From Clavibacter sp. B3I6 (GTDB lineage: Bacteria > Actinomycetota > Actinomycetes > Actinomycetales > Microbacteriaceae), in assembly GCF_030816895.1 (NCBI RefSeq), contig NZ_JAUSYL010000001.1, forward strand, positions 2,480,001 through 2,544,000: a stretch of DNA of 64,000 nt, in the 5' to 3' direction. A program made the translations under genes and the position numbers. A model generated the notes under the pieces. That model was given only the letters and a program-made list of their open reading frames with translations. It was not told where the DNA came from and made no database searches. Positions 34,002-41,477 of this stretch are shown piece by piece (position 1 is the stretch's first letter; each line of letters begins with the position of its first letter).

Positions 34002-34283
34002 ATGCTCGGACTCATCATCAGCCTCATCGTCGTCGGCCTGATCGCCGGCTTCATCGCCCGCGCGGTCGTGCCCGGCCGCCAGAACCTCGGCATCCTCAAG
34101 ACGATCCTGCTCGGCATCGTCGGCTCGTTCGTCGGCGGCTTCCTCGGCTTCCTCATCTTCCAGCGCGACGCCATGGACGGCTTCTTCCAGCCCGCCGGCA
34201 TCATCGGGTCGATCATCGGCGCGATCATCGTCCTGCTCATCTACGTGAAGGTCGGCGGCAGCCGCAAGTCCGTGCGCCGCTGA
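34002..34283 (+). CDS. GlsB/YeaQ/YmgE-family stress membrane protein (93 aa)
   Basis: Small integral membrane protein with three hydrophobic helices and repeated Gly-rich turns, as in the transglycosylase-associated family (LGLIISLIVVGLIAGFIARA, then GILKTILLGIVGSFVGGFLG, then IIGSIIGAIIVLLIY). A conserved Arg-Pro-Gly follows helix 1. Members are induced by general stress; the mechanism is unknown. GAGGAG lies six bases before the ATG. Followed by a strong hairpin at 34352. Confidence 0.9.
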   Translation: MLGLIISLIVVGLIAGFIARAVVPGRQNLGILKTILLGIVGSFVGGFLGFLIFQRDAMDGFFQPAGIIGSIIGAIIVLLIYVKVGGSRKSVRR

Positions 34284-34351
34284 ACACGACCGGGCGAGCC
34301 CTGGACGCGCTGGCGCGGTCCGGACGACCGCCGGTAGTGGAGCAGTGAGGA

Positions 34352-34382
34352 GGGGCGGGTGGCCGAGGAGGCCGCCCGCCCC
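34352..34382. terminator. Bidirectional terminator after glsB
   Basis: 13-bp stem GGGGCGGGTGGCC / GGCCGCCCGCCCC (one G-T pair) with a short loop, followed by TTCC. Sits between the GlsB gene and the convergent ferritin-like gene. The left arm is identical to part of the terminator at 41413. Confidence 0.7.
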
Positions 34383-34397
34383 TTCCGCATGCCCGGA

Positions 34398-35234
34398 TCA
34401 GACGGCCGGGCCCGCGGGGTCGGCCCCGTCGCCGGACGGCCCCATCAGCCGCGCCCGCGGATCCACCAGCACCGACCTCGCCGCCGCGCCGAAGCCGCGC
34501 ATCGCCTGGCCCCAGAACGCGCGCGGCACGACCCCGCAGGCGCGCAGGGCCGCGCGGTGGTCGACGACGATCACCGTGGCCGCGCCCGCCGCGACGACCG
34601 TCCAGGCCGCGCCGACGAGCGCGCGCAGCGGAGCGGGCATGTCCCGGAAGCCCGTGCGCAGCCGGTCGATCTGGAAGCGGACGTGGTTCCGCTCGTCGTC
34701 CGCGATGCGCTGGCCGAGGGCCCGGAGCGCGGGGTCCGGCGCGTGGTCGGCCAGCGCCGTGAAGTAGCCGGTCGCGACCGTCTCCGCGATGAGGAACAGG
34801 CTGATCTCCGTCCGCAGCCCGATGAGGTGCCGCAGCCGGGTGAACGCGGCGTCCGTCCAGTGCGCGGGGAGCGCGGGCGCGTCCAGGTGGTCGAGCGCGC
34901 GGAGGAAGAGGGCCGCGTGCTTCTGCTCCTCCTGCACGAGGAGCGCGAGCGCGTGCGTGTACGCGGGGTCGCCCGCGGCGGTCGCCATGCGGAGCAGGTG
35001 CGTGCCGTCGCCGCTCTCGCCGAGCGCGAAGCGCTGGAACGAGCGGACGAACGCGCGCCGGGTGCGGGCGTCGAGCGGCGAGGGCGCGCCCGCGGGGATC
35101 AGCTCCTCGGGGGCGAGGTGCCGATCGGCGTTCGCGTGGAAGTGGGCGATCCAGTCGACGGCGGTCGCCATGCGCGGCGTCCCGGGGGTGCTCGGGTGAT
35201 CCTGATGCGGGTCGGTGTGCGTGATCGAGGTCAT
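34398..35234 (-). CDS. Ferritin-like diiron protein (278 aa)
   Basis: All-helical protein with a complete set of carboxylate/His ligands for a two-iron centre: Glu73, Glu103-x2-His106 (EEQKH), Glu151 and Glu181-x2-His184 (DDERNH). This arrangement resembles ribonucleotide reductase R2-like oxidases and AurF-type N-oxygenases more than iron-storage ferritins. A hydrophobic stretch near 205-225 (LVGAAWTVVAAGAATVIVV) could be a buried or membrane helix. The substrate is unknown. TAGCGT ends exactly six bases before ATG 35234 with no Shine-Dalgarno, so the message is probably leaderless. Confidence 0.8.
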   Translation of the reverse strand: MTSITHTDPHQDHPSTPGTPRMATAVDWIAHFHANADRHLAPEELIPAGAPSPLDARTRRAFVRSFQRFALGESGDGTHLLRMATAAGDPAYTHALALLVQEEQKHAALFLRALDHLDAPALPAHWTDAAFTRLRHLIGLRTEISLFLIAETVATGYFTALADHAPDPALRALGQRIADDERNHVRFQIDRLRTGFRDMPAPLRALVGAAWTVVAAGAATVIVVDHRAALRACGVVPRAFWGQAMRGFGAAARSVLVDPRARLMGPSGDGADPAGPAV

Positions 35235-35373
35235 GCGCCCACGCTAGGAACGGCCCGCCTCCCGCCTCGCCCGGCGGGAGGCGGATCCCGCGGCGCCGCT
35301 CGCCGCATGCGCCAGCCGCAGGATCACCCGGGAGATGCAGCGTCATCCGGCCCGGGATGCACCGCGACGGGGA

Positions 35374-36201
35374 TCAGGCGAACACCCGCTGCACCACCTC
35401 GTGCTCCTCCTCGAGGCCGTCCCACTCGTCGGATCCGTCAGGCCGGCTCGACTCGTTGACCATCGCGAGCGCGCCCGTGAAGCCCGCGTCCTGCAGCACG
35501 CGGAGGGAGCGGGCGTAGTCGACGTCGTCGAGGCGGCCGTCCTCGTGGCGGTGCGCCTTGGCGTGGCAGGTGACCGCGTGCCCGGCGATGCGGGCGAGCT
35601 GCTCGTGCTTGTCGGGCATGGTCCAGTTGCCGAGGTCGATGAGGACGCGCACGTCCCCGGCGTCGGCCAGGAGGGCGAGCACGGAGTCCGCGTCGGGCAT
35701 CATCTCGCGCCAGTTCTCGACGACGACCTGGATCCCGGGGTGCCCGTCCGCGAGCCGCGACAGCCGCCGCGCGCTCGACGCGAGCAGCTCCCGGGTGGGC
35801 GCGCTCCGGCCGGCGCCGACGCGCGCGTAGTGCGCGCCGAGGGTGAGGGCGTCGTCGAGCAGGCCGGAGATCCACTCCTCGTGCAGGTCGGCGTCGGTGG
35901 GGTGCACGAGGTCGCCGTCGTCGACGAGGAACGCGTCGAGCACGATGCCGGACGACTCGAGCGACGCCCGCAGGTCCTCAAGGTAGGAGGCCTCCCGCGT
36001 GGGCAGCTGGAAGTGGGCGAGCTGCACGGCGCGGTAGCCGCGGCGTGCGAGCTCGGCGGGGAGGTCGAGGAGGTCGAGCGCTCCGGCGGCCCGGCCGCCG
36101 GGGACGACGGGTCCGGATCCGTCCGGGCCGGCGACGCGCGGATGCCCGAGCGTCCCGTCGAGGGACCAGGCGTGGACGGCCTTGTCGGTCGGGCCCGTCA
36201 C
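35374..36201 (-). CDS. TIM-barrel sugar phosphate isomerase/epimerase (275 aa)
   Basis: Xylose isomerase-like TIM barrel (AP endonuclease 2 superfamily). It has a GYRAVQLAHFQLPTRE strand, VVVENWREMMPDADS with a metal-binding Glu, VLIDLGNW with Asp, VTCHAKAHR with His and LAMVNESS with the last Glu. These enzymes isomerise or epimerise sugars and inositols, or cut keto-inositols. GTG 36201 has AGGAG seven bases upstream. Divergent from the ThuA-Gfo/Idh pair, a combination often seen in sugar-keto pathways. Confidence 0.85.
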   Translation of the reverse strand: MTGPTDKAVHAWSLDGTLGHPRVAGPDGSGPVVPGGRAAGALDLLDLPAELARRGYRAVQLAHFQLPTREASYLEDLRASLESSGIVLDAFLVDDGDLVHPTDADLHEEWISGLLDDALTLGAHYARVGAGRSAPTRELLASSARRLSRLADGHPGIQVVVENWREMMPDADSVLALLADAGDVRVLIDLGNWTMPDKHEQLARIAGHAVTCHAKAHRHEDGRLDDVDYARSLRVLQDAGFTGALAMVNESSRPDGSDEWDGLEEEHEVVQRVFA

Positions 36202-36275
36202 CGGAGGGCTCCTGGTGCGTGGACGATGGCGGTCATGCGGCCTCCCGGGTCGCCCGCGTCGGCGCGGGGCATGCG

Positions 36276-36285
36276 TACGATCGTA
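36276..36285. promoter_or_regulatory. Palindrome in the divergent TIM-barrel/ThuA promoter region
   Basis: TACGATCGTA is a perfect 10-bp palindrome containing a TACGAT -10-like hexamer on both strands. It is flanked by direct repeats GGCATGCG at about 36269 and 36292. It lies 75 bases from the TIM-barrel start and 93 from the ThuA start and may be a shared promoter core or operator. Confidence 0.4.
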
Positions 36286-36377
36286 AGCGCGGGCATGCGC
36301 CACGTCACGGCCGATCTCGGGCGCGACGCGGTCGGCCGAGGCCCGCTCCCCCCGACCACCGCCCGATGAGGAGCGCC

Positions 36378-37109
36378 ATGGACATCGTCGTCTGGAACGA
36401 GAACGTGCACGAGACCCGAGGGGACGCGACCGTGCTGTCGCACTACCCGGACGGGATCCACCAGGTCGTCGCCGACGGCCTCCGCGAGCTCCTCGGGGCC
36501 GACGCGCAGGTGAGCACCGCCACGCTGCAGGATCCCGAGCACGGCCTCACCGAGGAGCGCCTCGCCGCCACCGACGTCCTGTACTGGTGGGGCCACGTCG
36601 CGCACGGCGAGGTGGACGACGCCGTCGTCGAGCGGGTGATCCGCCACGTCCACGCCGGCATGGGCCTCGTCGTCCTCCACTCCGGCCACTACTCGAAGGT
36701 GTTCACGCGCCTGATGGGCACGACGTGCTCGCTCAAGTGGCGGAACGACGGCGAGCGGGAGCTCGTCTGGACCATCGCGCCGCAGCACCCCATCGCCGAG
36801 GGCGTGCCGCACCCGATCGTCATCGACCGGCAGGAGATGTACGGCGAGCAGTTCGACATCCCGCGCCCCGACGAGGAGGTGTTCCTCTCCACCTTCGCGG
36901 GCGGCGAGGTCTTCCGCTCGGGCGTCGCGTACCACCGAGGCCGCGGCCGCGTCTTCTACTTCTCGCCCGGCGACCAGGAGTACCCCGTGTACCACCACCC
37001 CGACATCCGCCGCGTGCTCGCGAACGCCGCGCGCTGGGTCGCGCCCACGCAGGGTCGCGCCGACCTCACGGCCGACCAGCACCCGCGCGACTGGTTCCTC
37101 GCCCGATGA
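36378..37109 (+). CDS. ThuA-domain protein (243 aa)
   Basis: ThuA (trehalose utilisation) family with a class I glutamine-amidotransferase-like fold. It begins IVVWNENVHETRGD, and continues with VLYWWGHVAHGEV, GLVVLHSGHYSKVF, DRQEMYGEQFDI and GRVFYFSPGDQEYPVYHH. ThuA proteins in Rhizobiales help convert trehalose-type disaccharides to 3-keto derivatives together with a Gfo/Idh dehydrogenase (ThuB). ATG 36378 is chosen over 36366 because GAGGAG lies just before it. It overlaps the dehydrogenase gene by 4 bases, matching the ThuA-ThuB pairing. Confidence 0.88.
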   Translation: MDIVVWNENVHETRGDATVLSHYPDGIHQVVADGLRELLGADAQVSTATLQDPEHGLTEERLAATDVLYWWGHVAHGEVDDAVVERVIRHVHAGMGLVVLHSGHYSKVFTRLMGTTCSLKWRNDGERELVWTIAPQHPIAEGVPHPIVIDRQEMYGEQFDIPRPDEEVFLSTFAGGEVFRSGVAYHRGRGRVFYFSPGDQEYPVYHHPDIRRVLANAARWVAPTQGRADLTADQHPRDWFLAR

Positions 37110-38194
37110 GCGCCGCGAAGGCGACGCCCGCCGTGCCGACCGCACCCGCCTACGACGGCCCCCGCGTCCGCGTGATCCACGTCGGCCTCGGCGGCTGGGG
37201 CGGCGACTGGGCGCGGAACGCCGTGCCGGCCGTCGCCGAGGTCGAGGTGGCGGCGATCGTGGATCCGAGCGAGCCCACCCGCGAGCGCGTGCGCGCGCTC
37301 CTCGGGCTCTCGGCCGAGGCGGCCTTCGCCTCGCTCGCCGACGCGCTCGCCGCGGTGGAGGCGCAGGCCGTCATCATCACCGCGCCGGCCGTCACGCACG
37401 CGCCGCTCGCGCTGGAGGCGCTCGCCGCGGGCAAGCACGTCATCGTGGAGAAGCCGTTCGCCAACACGACCGCGGAGGCCGCCGAGGTGGTCCGCCGCGC
37501 GGAGGAGCTGGGGCTGTTCCTGCAGGTCAGCCAGAACTACCGCTGGTACCCGGCGCCGCGCCGCGTGCGCGAGCTGCTCGCGGCCGACGCGATCGGCGAG
37601 GTCGCGACCATCGAGATCGACTTCCGCCAGTGGGACAACGACGAGCCCGACGACTACCCGCACTACCGCTTCCCGCAGCCGATCATCAACGACATGGCCA
37701 TCCACCACTTCGACCTGATCCGCATGGTCACGGGCCGCGAGGCCGTGCGCGTGTTCGCGCGCACCAGCCGGCCGTCGTTCAGCCACTTCCGCGACCCCGC
37801 GGTCGCGAGCATGGTCATCGAGCTGGAGGGCGGCCTCATCGTCGACTACCGCGGCAGCTGGCTGCACCGCGGGCCGGTCACGCCGTGGGCGGGCGAGTGG
37901 CGCATCTCAGGCGAGGACGGCGAGCTGACCTTCACGAGCCGCGGCGAGGGCGTCTCGGCCGACCGGGTCGGGATCCGCGACGCCGCCGGCGCCGAGCGCG
38001 AGCTCGACCTCGAGACCCTCCCGCTCATCGGCCGCGCCGCGGGCCTCCGCGCCTTCGCCCTCTCGATCCTCGGCGGTCCGCCGCCCGAGACGAGCGGCCG
38101 GGACAACCTCGGCAGCCTCGCCCTCATGGAGGCGGCCGGCCGCTCGGCGGAGTCCGGCCTCTTCGAGGACGTGCGGGACCCGCTCGCCGGCTGA
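37106..38194 (+). CDS. Gfo/Idh/MocA-family oxidoreductase (362 aa)
   Basis: NAD(P)-dependent sugar dehydrogenase. The Rossmann motif is VGLGGWGGDWA (about 26-36), the catalytic Lys116 is in VEKPFANT, and a C-terminal alpha/beta domain has the NDMAIHHFDLIRM helix carrying the conserved Asp-x3-His. The first 18 residues are a flexible tail. It overlaps thuA by 4 bases; together they look like a 3-keto sugar forming pair, with the TIM-barrel protein of the divergent gene as a possible next step. The sugar substrate is not readable from the sequence. Confidence 0.92.
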   Translation: MSAAKATPAVPTAPAYDGPRVRVIHVGLGGWGGDWARNAVPAVAEVEVAAIVDPSEPTRERVRALLGLSAEAAFASLADALAAVEAQAVIITAPAVTHAPLALEALAAGKHVIVEKPFANTTAEAAEVVRRAEELGLFLQVSQNYRWYPAPRRVRELLAADAIGEVATIEIDFRQWDNDEPDDYPHYRFPQPIINDMAIHHFDLIRMVTGREAVRVFARTSRPSFSHFRDPAVASMVIELEGGLIVDYRGSWLHRGPVTPWAGEWRISGEDGELTFTSRGEGVSADRVGIRDAAGAERELDLETLPLIGRAAGLRAFALSILGGPPPETSGRDNLGSLALMEAAGRSAESGLFEDVRDPLAG

Positions 38195-38203
38195 CCCGGA
38201 TCC

Positions 38204-38244
38204 GGACGGGGCGCGCGTCACCGAGGAATAGCCGCGCCCCGTCC
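38204..38244 (+). terminator. Terminator after the Gfo/Idh gene
   Basis: Perfect 12-bp stem GGACGGGGCGCG / CGCGCCCCGTCC with a 17-base loop, ten bases after the stop codon, followed by CGCCTTG. Confidence 0.65.
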
Positions 38245-38308
38245 CGCCTTGTGCTCCGCGAGGCCCGACGGCGTGCCGACCCCGCCCGCCACCGACCGGA
38301 GGATCCGC

Positions 38309-38921
38309 ATGACGCTCACCGACGACACCACCACCGCACCCGCATCGACCGCGCGCACCGCCGACACGGCCGTCCCGATCGTGCGCGAGCTCGACGCCCG
38401 CTGGAGCCCCCGCTCCTTCGACCGCGCAGCGACCGTCTCCGACCAGCAGCTCGACGCGCTGCTCGAGGCCGCGCGCTGGGCGCCGTCCGGCAGCAACCAG
38501 CAGCCGGCGCCGCTTCATCGTCGCCCGTCGCGGCACGCACGCGTTCGACACCATCGTCGACGCGCTCGTCGGCTTCAACGCCGCCTGGGCCGTGAACGCG
38601 TCCGCGCTCATCGTCGCCATCGCCGAGACCTCCACGGTCGAGGGCGAGAAGCGCCCCTACGCCGCCTACGACCTCGGCCAGGCGATCGCCCACCTCTCCG
38701 TGCAGGCGCAGGCCGAGGGCCTCCACACGCACCAGATGGCCGGCGTCGAGTTCGACAAGCTGTCCGCCGCGTTCGACCTGCCCGAGAACCTGCAGCCGCT
38801 CACCGTGACGGCCGTCGGCGTGGTCGCCCCCGCCGACGCGCTCGAGGGCCCGCTCGCCGAGCGCGAGACCCTGCCCCGCACGCGCCTGCCGCTGTCGGAG
38901 CTGGTGCTCGTCCGCGAGTAG
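38309..38921 (+). pseudogene. Nitroreductase-family protein, frameshifted
   Basis: FMN-dependent nitroreductase fold: LDARWSPRSFDRA and LEAARWAPSGSNQQP are the N-terminal FMN-binding segments. At 38510-38511 one extra C shifts the frame. With it removed the protein continues RFIVARRGTHAFDTIV, then ALIVAIAETSTVEG, YDLGQAIAHLSVQA and a final LPLSELVLVRE. The expected product is about 203 residues. Everything apart from the single base is intact. ATG 38309 has GGAGGAT upstream. Such enzymes reduce nitroaromatics, quinones or act as NAD(P)H oxidases; here activity is lost if the indel is real. Confidence 0.85.
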
Positions 38922-39104
38922 CCCGCGCGCACGCCACCGCGGCCGTCGACCTCCGGGTCGGCGGCCGCTGTCGTGCGCGCCGCATCCCTCCTGCTCAGCG
39001 CTGGTGTCAAGCCCGTCGTCGGCGCCCGACCGCGCTCCTAGCGTCGAACGTGGGCGGCAGGACCCGTGGATCACGGGCCGCGGAGGGCCGCCGGGGAGGC
39101 ACGC

Positions 39105-39284
39105 ATGTCCGACATGACCATCACGAGAGCGCACGGCGCGACCGAGCCCGCCTTCTTCCTCGAGCACCCCTTCGACCTCTGGGGCTTCGACGGCATGCCG
39201 GAGGACGGCCCGTACCCCTCCCAGGAGGCGGCGGAGTCCGCGGCCCGGCTGGTCCTCGAGGCGGTGTGCGGCGCCGACGACTGA
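39105..39284 (+). CDS. Small acidic protein of unknown function (59 aa)
   Basis: Not recognised. A 59-residue soluble, acidic peptide with an aromatic centre (FFLEHPFDLWGFDGMP) and an amphipathic C-terminal helix (SQEAAESAARLVLEAV). A strong GGGGAGG ribosome site five bases before ATG 39105 and normal codon use support expression. The upstream 180 bases carry a TAGCGT (39039-39044) that may be the -10 of its promoter. No neighbour suggests a function. Confidence 0.55.
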   Translation: MSDMTITRAHGATEPAFFLEHPFDLWGFDGMPEDGPYPSQEAAESAARLVLEAVCGADD

Positions 39285-39418
39285 GGCCCGGCATCCCGGG
39301 GTGGGCACTCCGCGTCGCGCGCAGCCGATAGCGCAGCCGCTCCCCGCGGGTCAAGGTCCTGGGCGCGGACGCCGGACGGGTGTGCGATCGATGCACGCTC
39401 ACCGATCCGAGGGGGACC

Positions 39419-39877
39419 ATGCGCGCCAACGTCCGAATCCTGTTCGTCCTGGCCTCGTTCTTCACCCTGGCGGGCATCGCCTACGTGGTGTGGAACATCG
39501 CCTACGAGGCGCAGGGCCTGAACACCGACCCCAACAGCGGGGAGGGGGCGTCGGTCGTCGAGTGGGTCGGCACCGTCACGCTCTTCCTCTCGGCGGCGTT
39601 CGCGGCCTTCATCGGCTTCTTCCTGCAGCGCGTGCACAAGGCGCAGGAGGGCGAGCTGCCGCAGGACCGCGAGGACGCGAACGTCGACGACGGCGACCCG
39701 GAGCTCGGCTTCTTCTCCCCGCACAGCTGGTGGCCCATCACCCTCGCGGGCGGCGGCGCGCTCGTGTTCCTCGGCCTCGCGGTGGGGATCTGGATCGCCC
39801 TGTTCGGCGCGATCCTGCTCGTCATCGCGGTCGTCGGCTGGACCTACGAGTACTACAGCGGCTGGCACGCCCGCTGA
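39419..39877 (+). CDS. ctaF: Cytochrome c oxidase subunit 4, CtaF-like (152 aa)
   Basis: Actinobacterial aa3-type oxidase subunit IV. The first helix is ILFVLASFFTLAGIAYVVW, then a periplasmic segment, a second helix VVEWVGTVTLFLSAAFAAFIGFFL split at residues about 45-68, an acidic loop (QDREDANVDDGDPELGFFSPHSWWP), two further helices, and the end WTYEYYSGWHAR typical of the family. GAGGGGGACC precedes ATG 39419. The usual neighbours ctaC, ctaD, ctaE and the qcr genes are absent, so this is a stand-alone copy: either an extra paralogue or a relocated subunit gene. Confidence 0.85.
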   Translation: MRANVRILFVLASFFTLAGIAYVVWNIAYEAQGLNTDPNSGEGASVVEWVGTVTLFLSAAFAAFIGFFLQRVHKAQEGELPQDREDANVDDGDPELGFFSPHSWWPITLAGGGALVFLGLAVGIWIALFGAILLVIAVVGWTYEYYSGWHAR

Positions 39878-40007
39878 GGCGCCTCCCCGGGAGGGCGCGG
39901 CCGTTCGCGTAGAGTCCGGCAGGCGACCCGCGTCCGGAGTCCGGCGTGCGCCGCCGGCGATGACCGGTCGCGTCCCGTGACAGACCGACCGGATCCGGAG
40001 CCCCCGC

Positions 40008-41390
40008 ATGAGCGACATCCTCGAGTACGTCCGCACCTGGCTGGACCTCCGCGTCTGGCAGACCCGCGTCCCCGGCGCGCAGGTCGCCATCGCCCGGCAC
40101 GGCGAGGTCGTGCTGTCGGAGGCGTTCGGCGTCGCGGATCCCACCACCGACGCGCCGCTCACGCCCGCGCACCTGTTCCGGGTGGCGTCGCACTCGAAGT
40201 CGTTCACCGCGACCGCGATCCTGCAGCTCGCCGAGCAGGGCGCCCTCCGGCTCGACGACCGCCTCGGCCAGCACGTGCCCGAGCTCGCGGAGGGCGGATC
40301 CGAGCTCGCCGACGTCACGGTCACCTCCCTCCTCGAGCACGGCGCGGGCGTCCTCCGCGACGGGTTCGACGGCGACCACTGGCAGCACGCCGGCCCCTTC
40401 CCCGACCGTCGCCACCTGATCGCGATCGCGAGCGCGCCCGGCGTCGCCAAGGTCGCGCCCGACACCGCCTTCAACTACTCGAACGTCGGCTACGCGCTGC
40501 TCGGGCTCGTGGTCGAGGCGGCGTCCGGCCTGTCGTACGCGGAGTACCTGGCCGAGCGGATCATCGCGCCGCTCGGCCTCCGCGACACCGCCTCGGAGTA
40601 CCTGCCGGAGCGCGCGTCCGAGTACGCGGCCGCCTCCACGTCGCTCCGCACCTCGCGCGAGCGCACCGTCCTCCCGCACGTCGACACGCGGGCGATGGCC
40701 GCCGCGACCGGCGTCACGAGCACCGCGTCCGAGCTCGTCGCGTTCTTCTCCGCGCTCGTCCTGCCCGGCGACGAGCGGCTCCTGACCGACGCGTCGAAGC
40801 GGATCCAGCAGCGCCCGCGCTTCGCCACCGGCCAGGATCCGGCCGGCCCCCGCCGCTACGGCTACGGCCTCATCGTCGAGCGCGTCGGATCCGGCGCCCC
40901 CGAGACCACGGTCGTCGGCCACTCGGGCGGGTACCCGGGCCACATCACGCGCACGGCGGTGGATCCGGTGAGCGGCTGGGCGGTCAGCGTCCTCACGAAC
41001 GCGATCGACGGCCCCGCGGCCGCCCTCAGCACGGGCGTGCTGGAGCTGCTGCTCGCCGACTCCGCCGTCTCCGACGAGGAGCGCGCCGCCGTCGACGCGC
41101 CCTTCACGGGCCGCTTCGCGAACATGTGGGGCCTGCAGGACCTCCAGGTGGTCGGCGACCGCCTCCTCCGCATCGACCCGACGGCCGAGCACCCGCTGGA
41201 GTCGGTCGACGTGCTCGAGCGCACCGGCGACTCGTCGGCGCGCATCGTCGAAGGCGAGGGCTTCGGATCCGTCGGCGAGGAGGTCACGGCCGAGCGCGCC
41301 GCCGACGGCTCCGTCGACCGGATCCGCGCGGGCGGCGGCATGACGCTGGAGCCCGAGCTCCGGTCCTGGGTGCCGCGGTCGCGCGGCTGA
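40008..41390 (+). CDS. Class C beta-lactamase-like serine hydrolase (460 aa)
   Basis: Beta-lactamase/AmpC-fold hydrolase without signal peptide: active Ser61 in VASHSKSFTATA (S-x-x-K), Tyr in FNYSNVGYALLG (Y-x-N), and GHSGGYPG replacing the KTG box. The C-terminal 80 residues form an extra beta domain. Cytosolic members are usually esterases or D-aminopeptidases rather than true antibiotic resistance enzymes. There is no strong Shine-Dalgarno before the ATG (GGAGCCCCC). Ends in front of a perfect 16-bp terminator. Confidence 0.88.
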   Translation: MSDILEYVRTWLDLRVWQTRVPGAQVAIARHGEVVLSEAFGVADPTTDAPLTPAHLFRVASHSKSFTATAILQLAEQGALRLDDRLGQHVPELAEGGSELADVTVTSLLEHGAGVLRDGFDGDHWQHAGPFPDRRHLIAIASAPGVAKVAPDTAFNYSNVGYALLGLVVEAASGLSYAEYLAERIIAPLGLRDTASEYLPERASEYAAASTSLRTSRERTVLPHVDTRAMAAATGVTSTASELVAFFSALVLPGDERLLTDASKRIQQRPRFATGQDPAGPRRYGYGLIVERVGSGAPETTVVGHSGGYPGHITRTAVDPVSGWAVSVLTNAIDGPAAALSTGVLELLLADSAVSDEERAAVDAPFTGRFANMWGLQDLQVVGDRLLRIDPTAEHPLESVDVLERTGDSSARIVEGEGFGSVGEEVTAERAADGSVDRIRAGGGMTLEPELRSWVPRSRG

Positions 41391-41412
41391 TCCGCCGCAC
41401 CCCGTGCACGCC

Positions 41413-41446
41413 GGAGGGGCGGGTGGCCGTGGCCACCCGCCCCTCC
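41413..41446. terminator. Perfect 16-bp bidirectional terminator
   Basis: GGAGGGGCGGGTGGCC / GGCCACCCGCCCCTCC around a 2-base centre, between the convergent serine hydrolase and catalase genes. The strongest hairpin in the window. Confidence 0.8.
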
Positions 41447-41477
41447 CGTCGTCCCGCGTCGCGCGCGGGTCCGCGAC

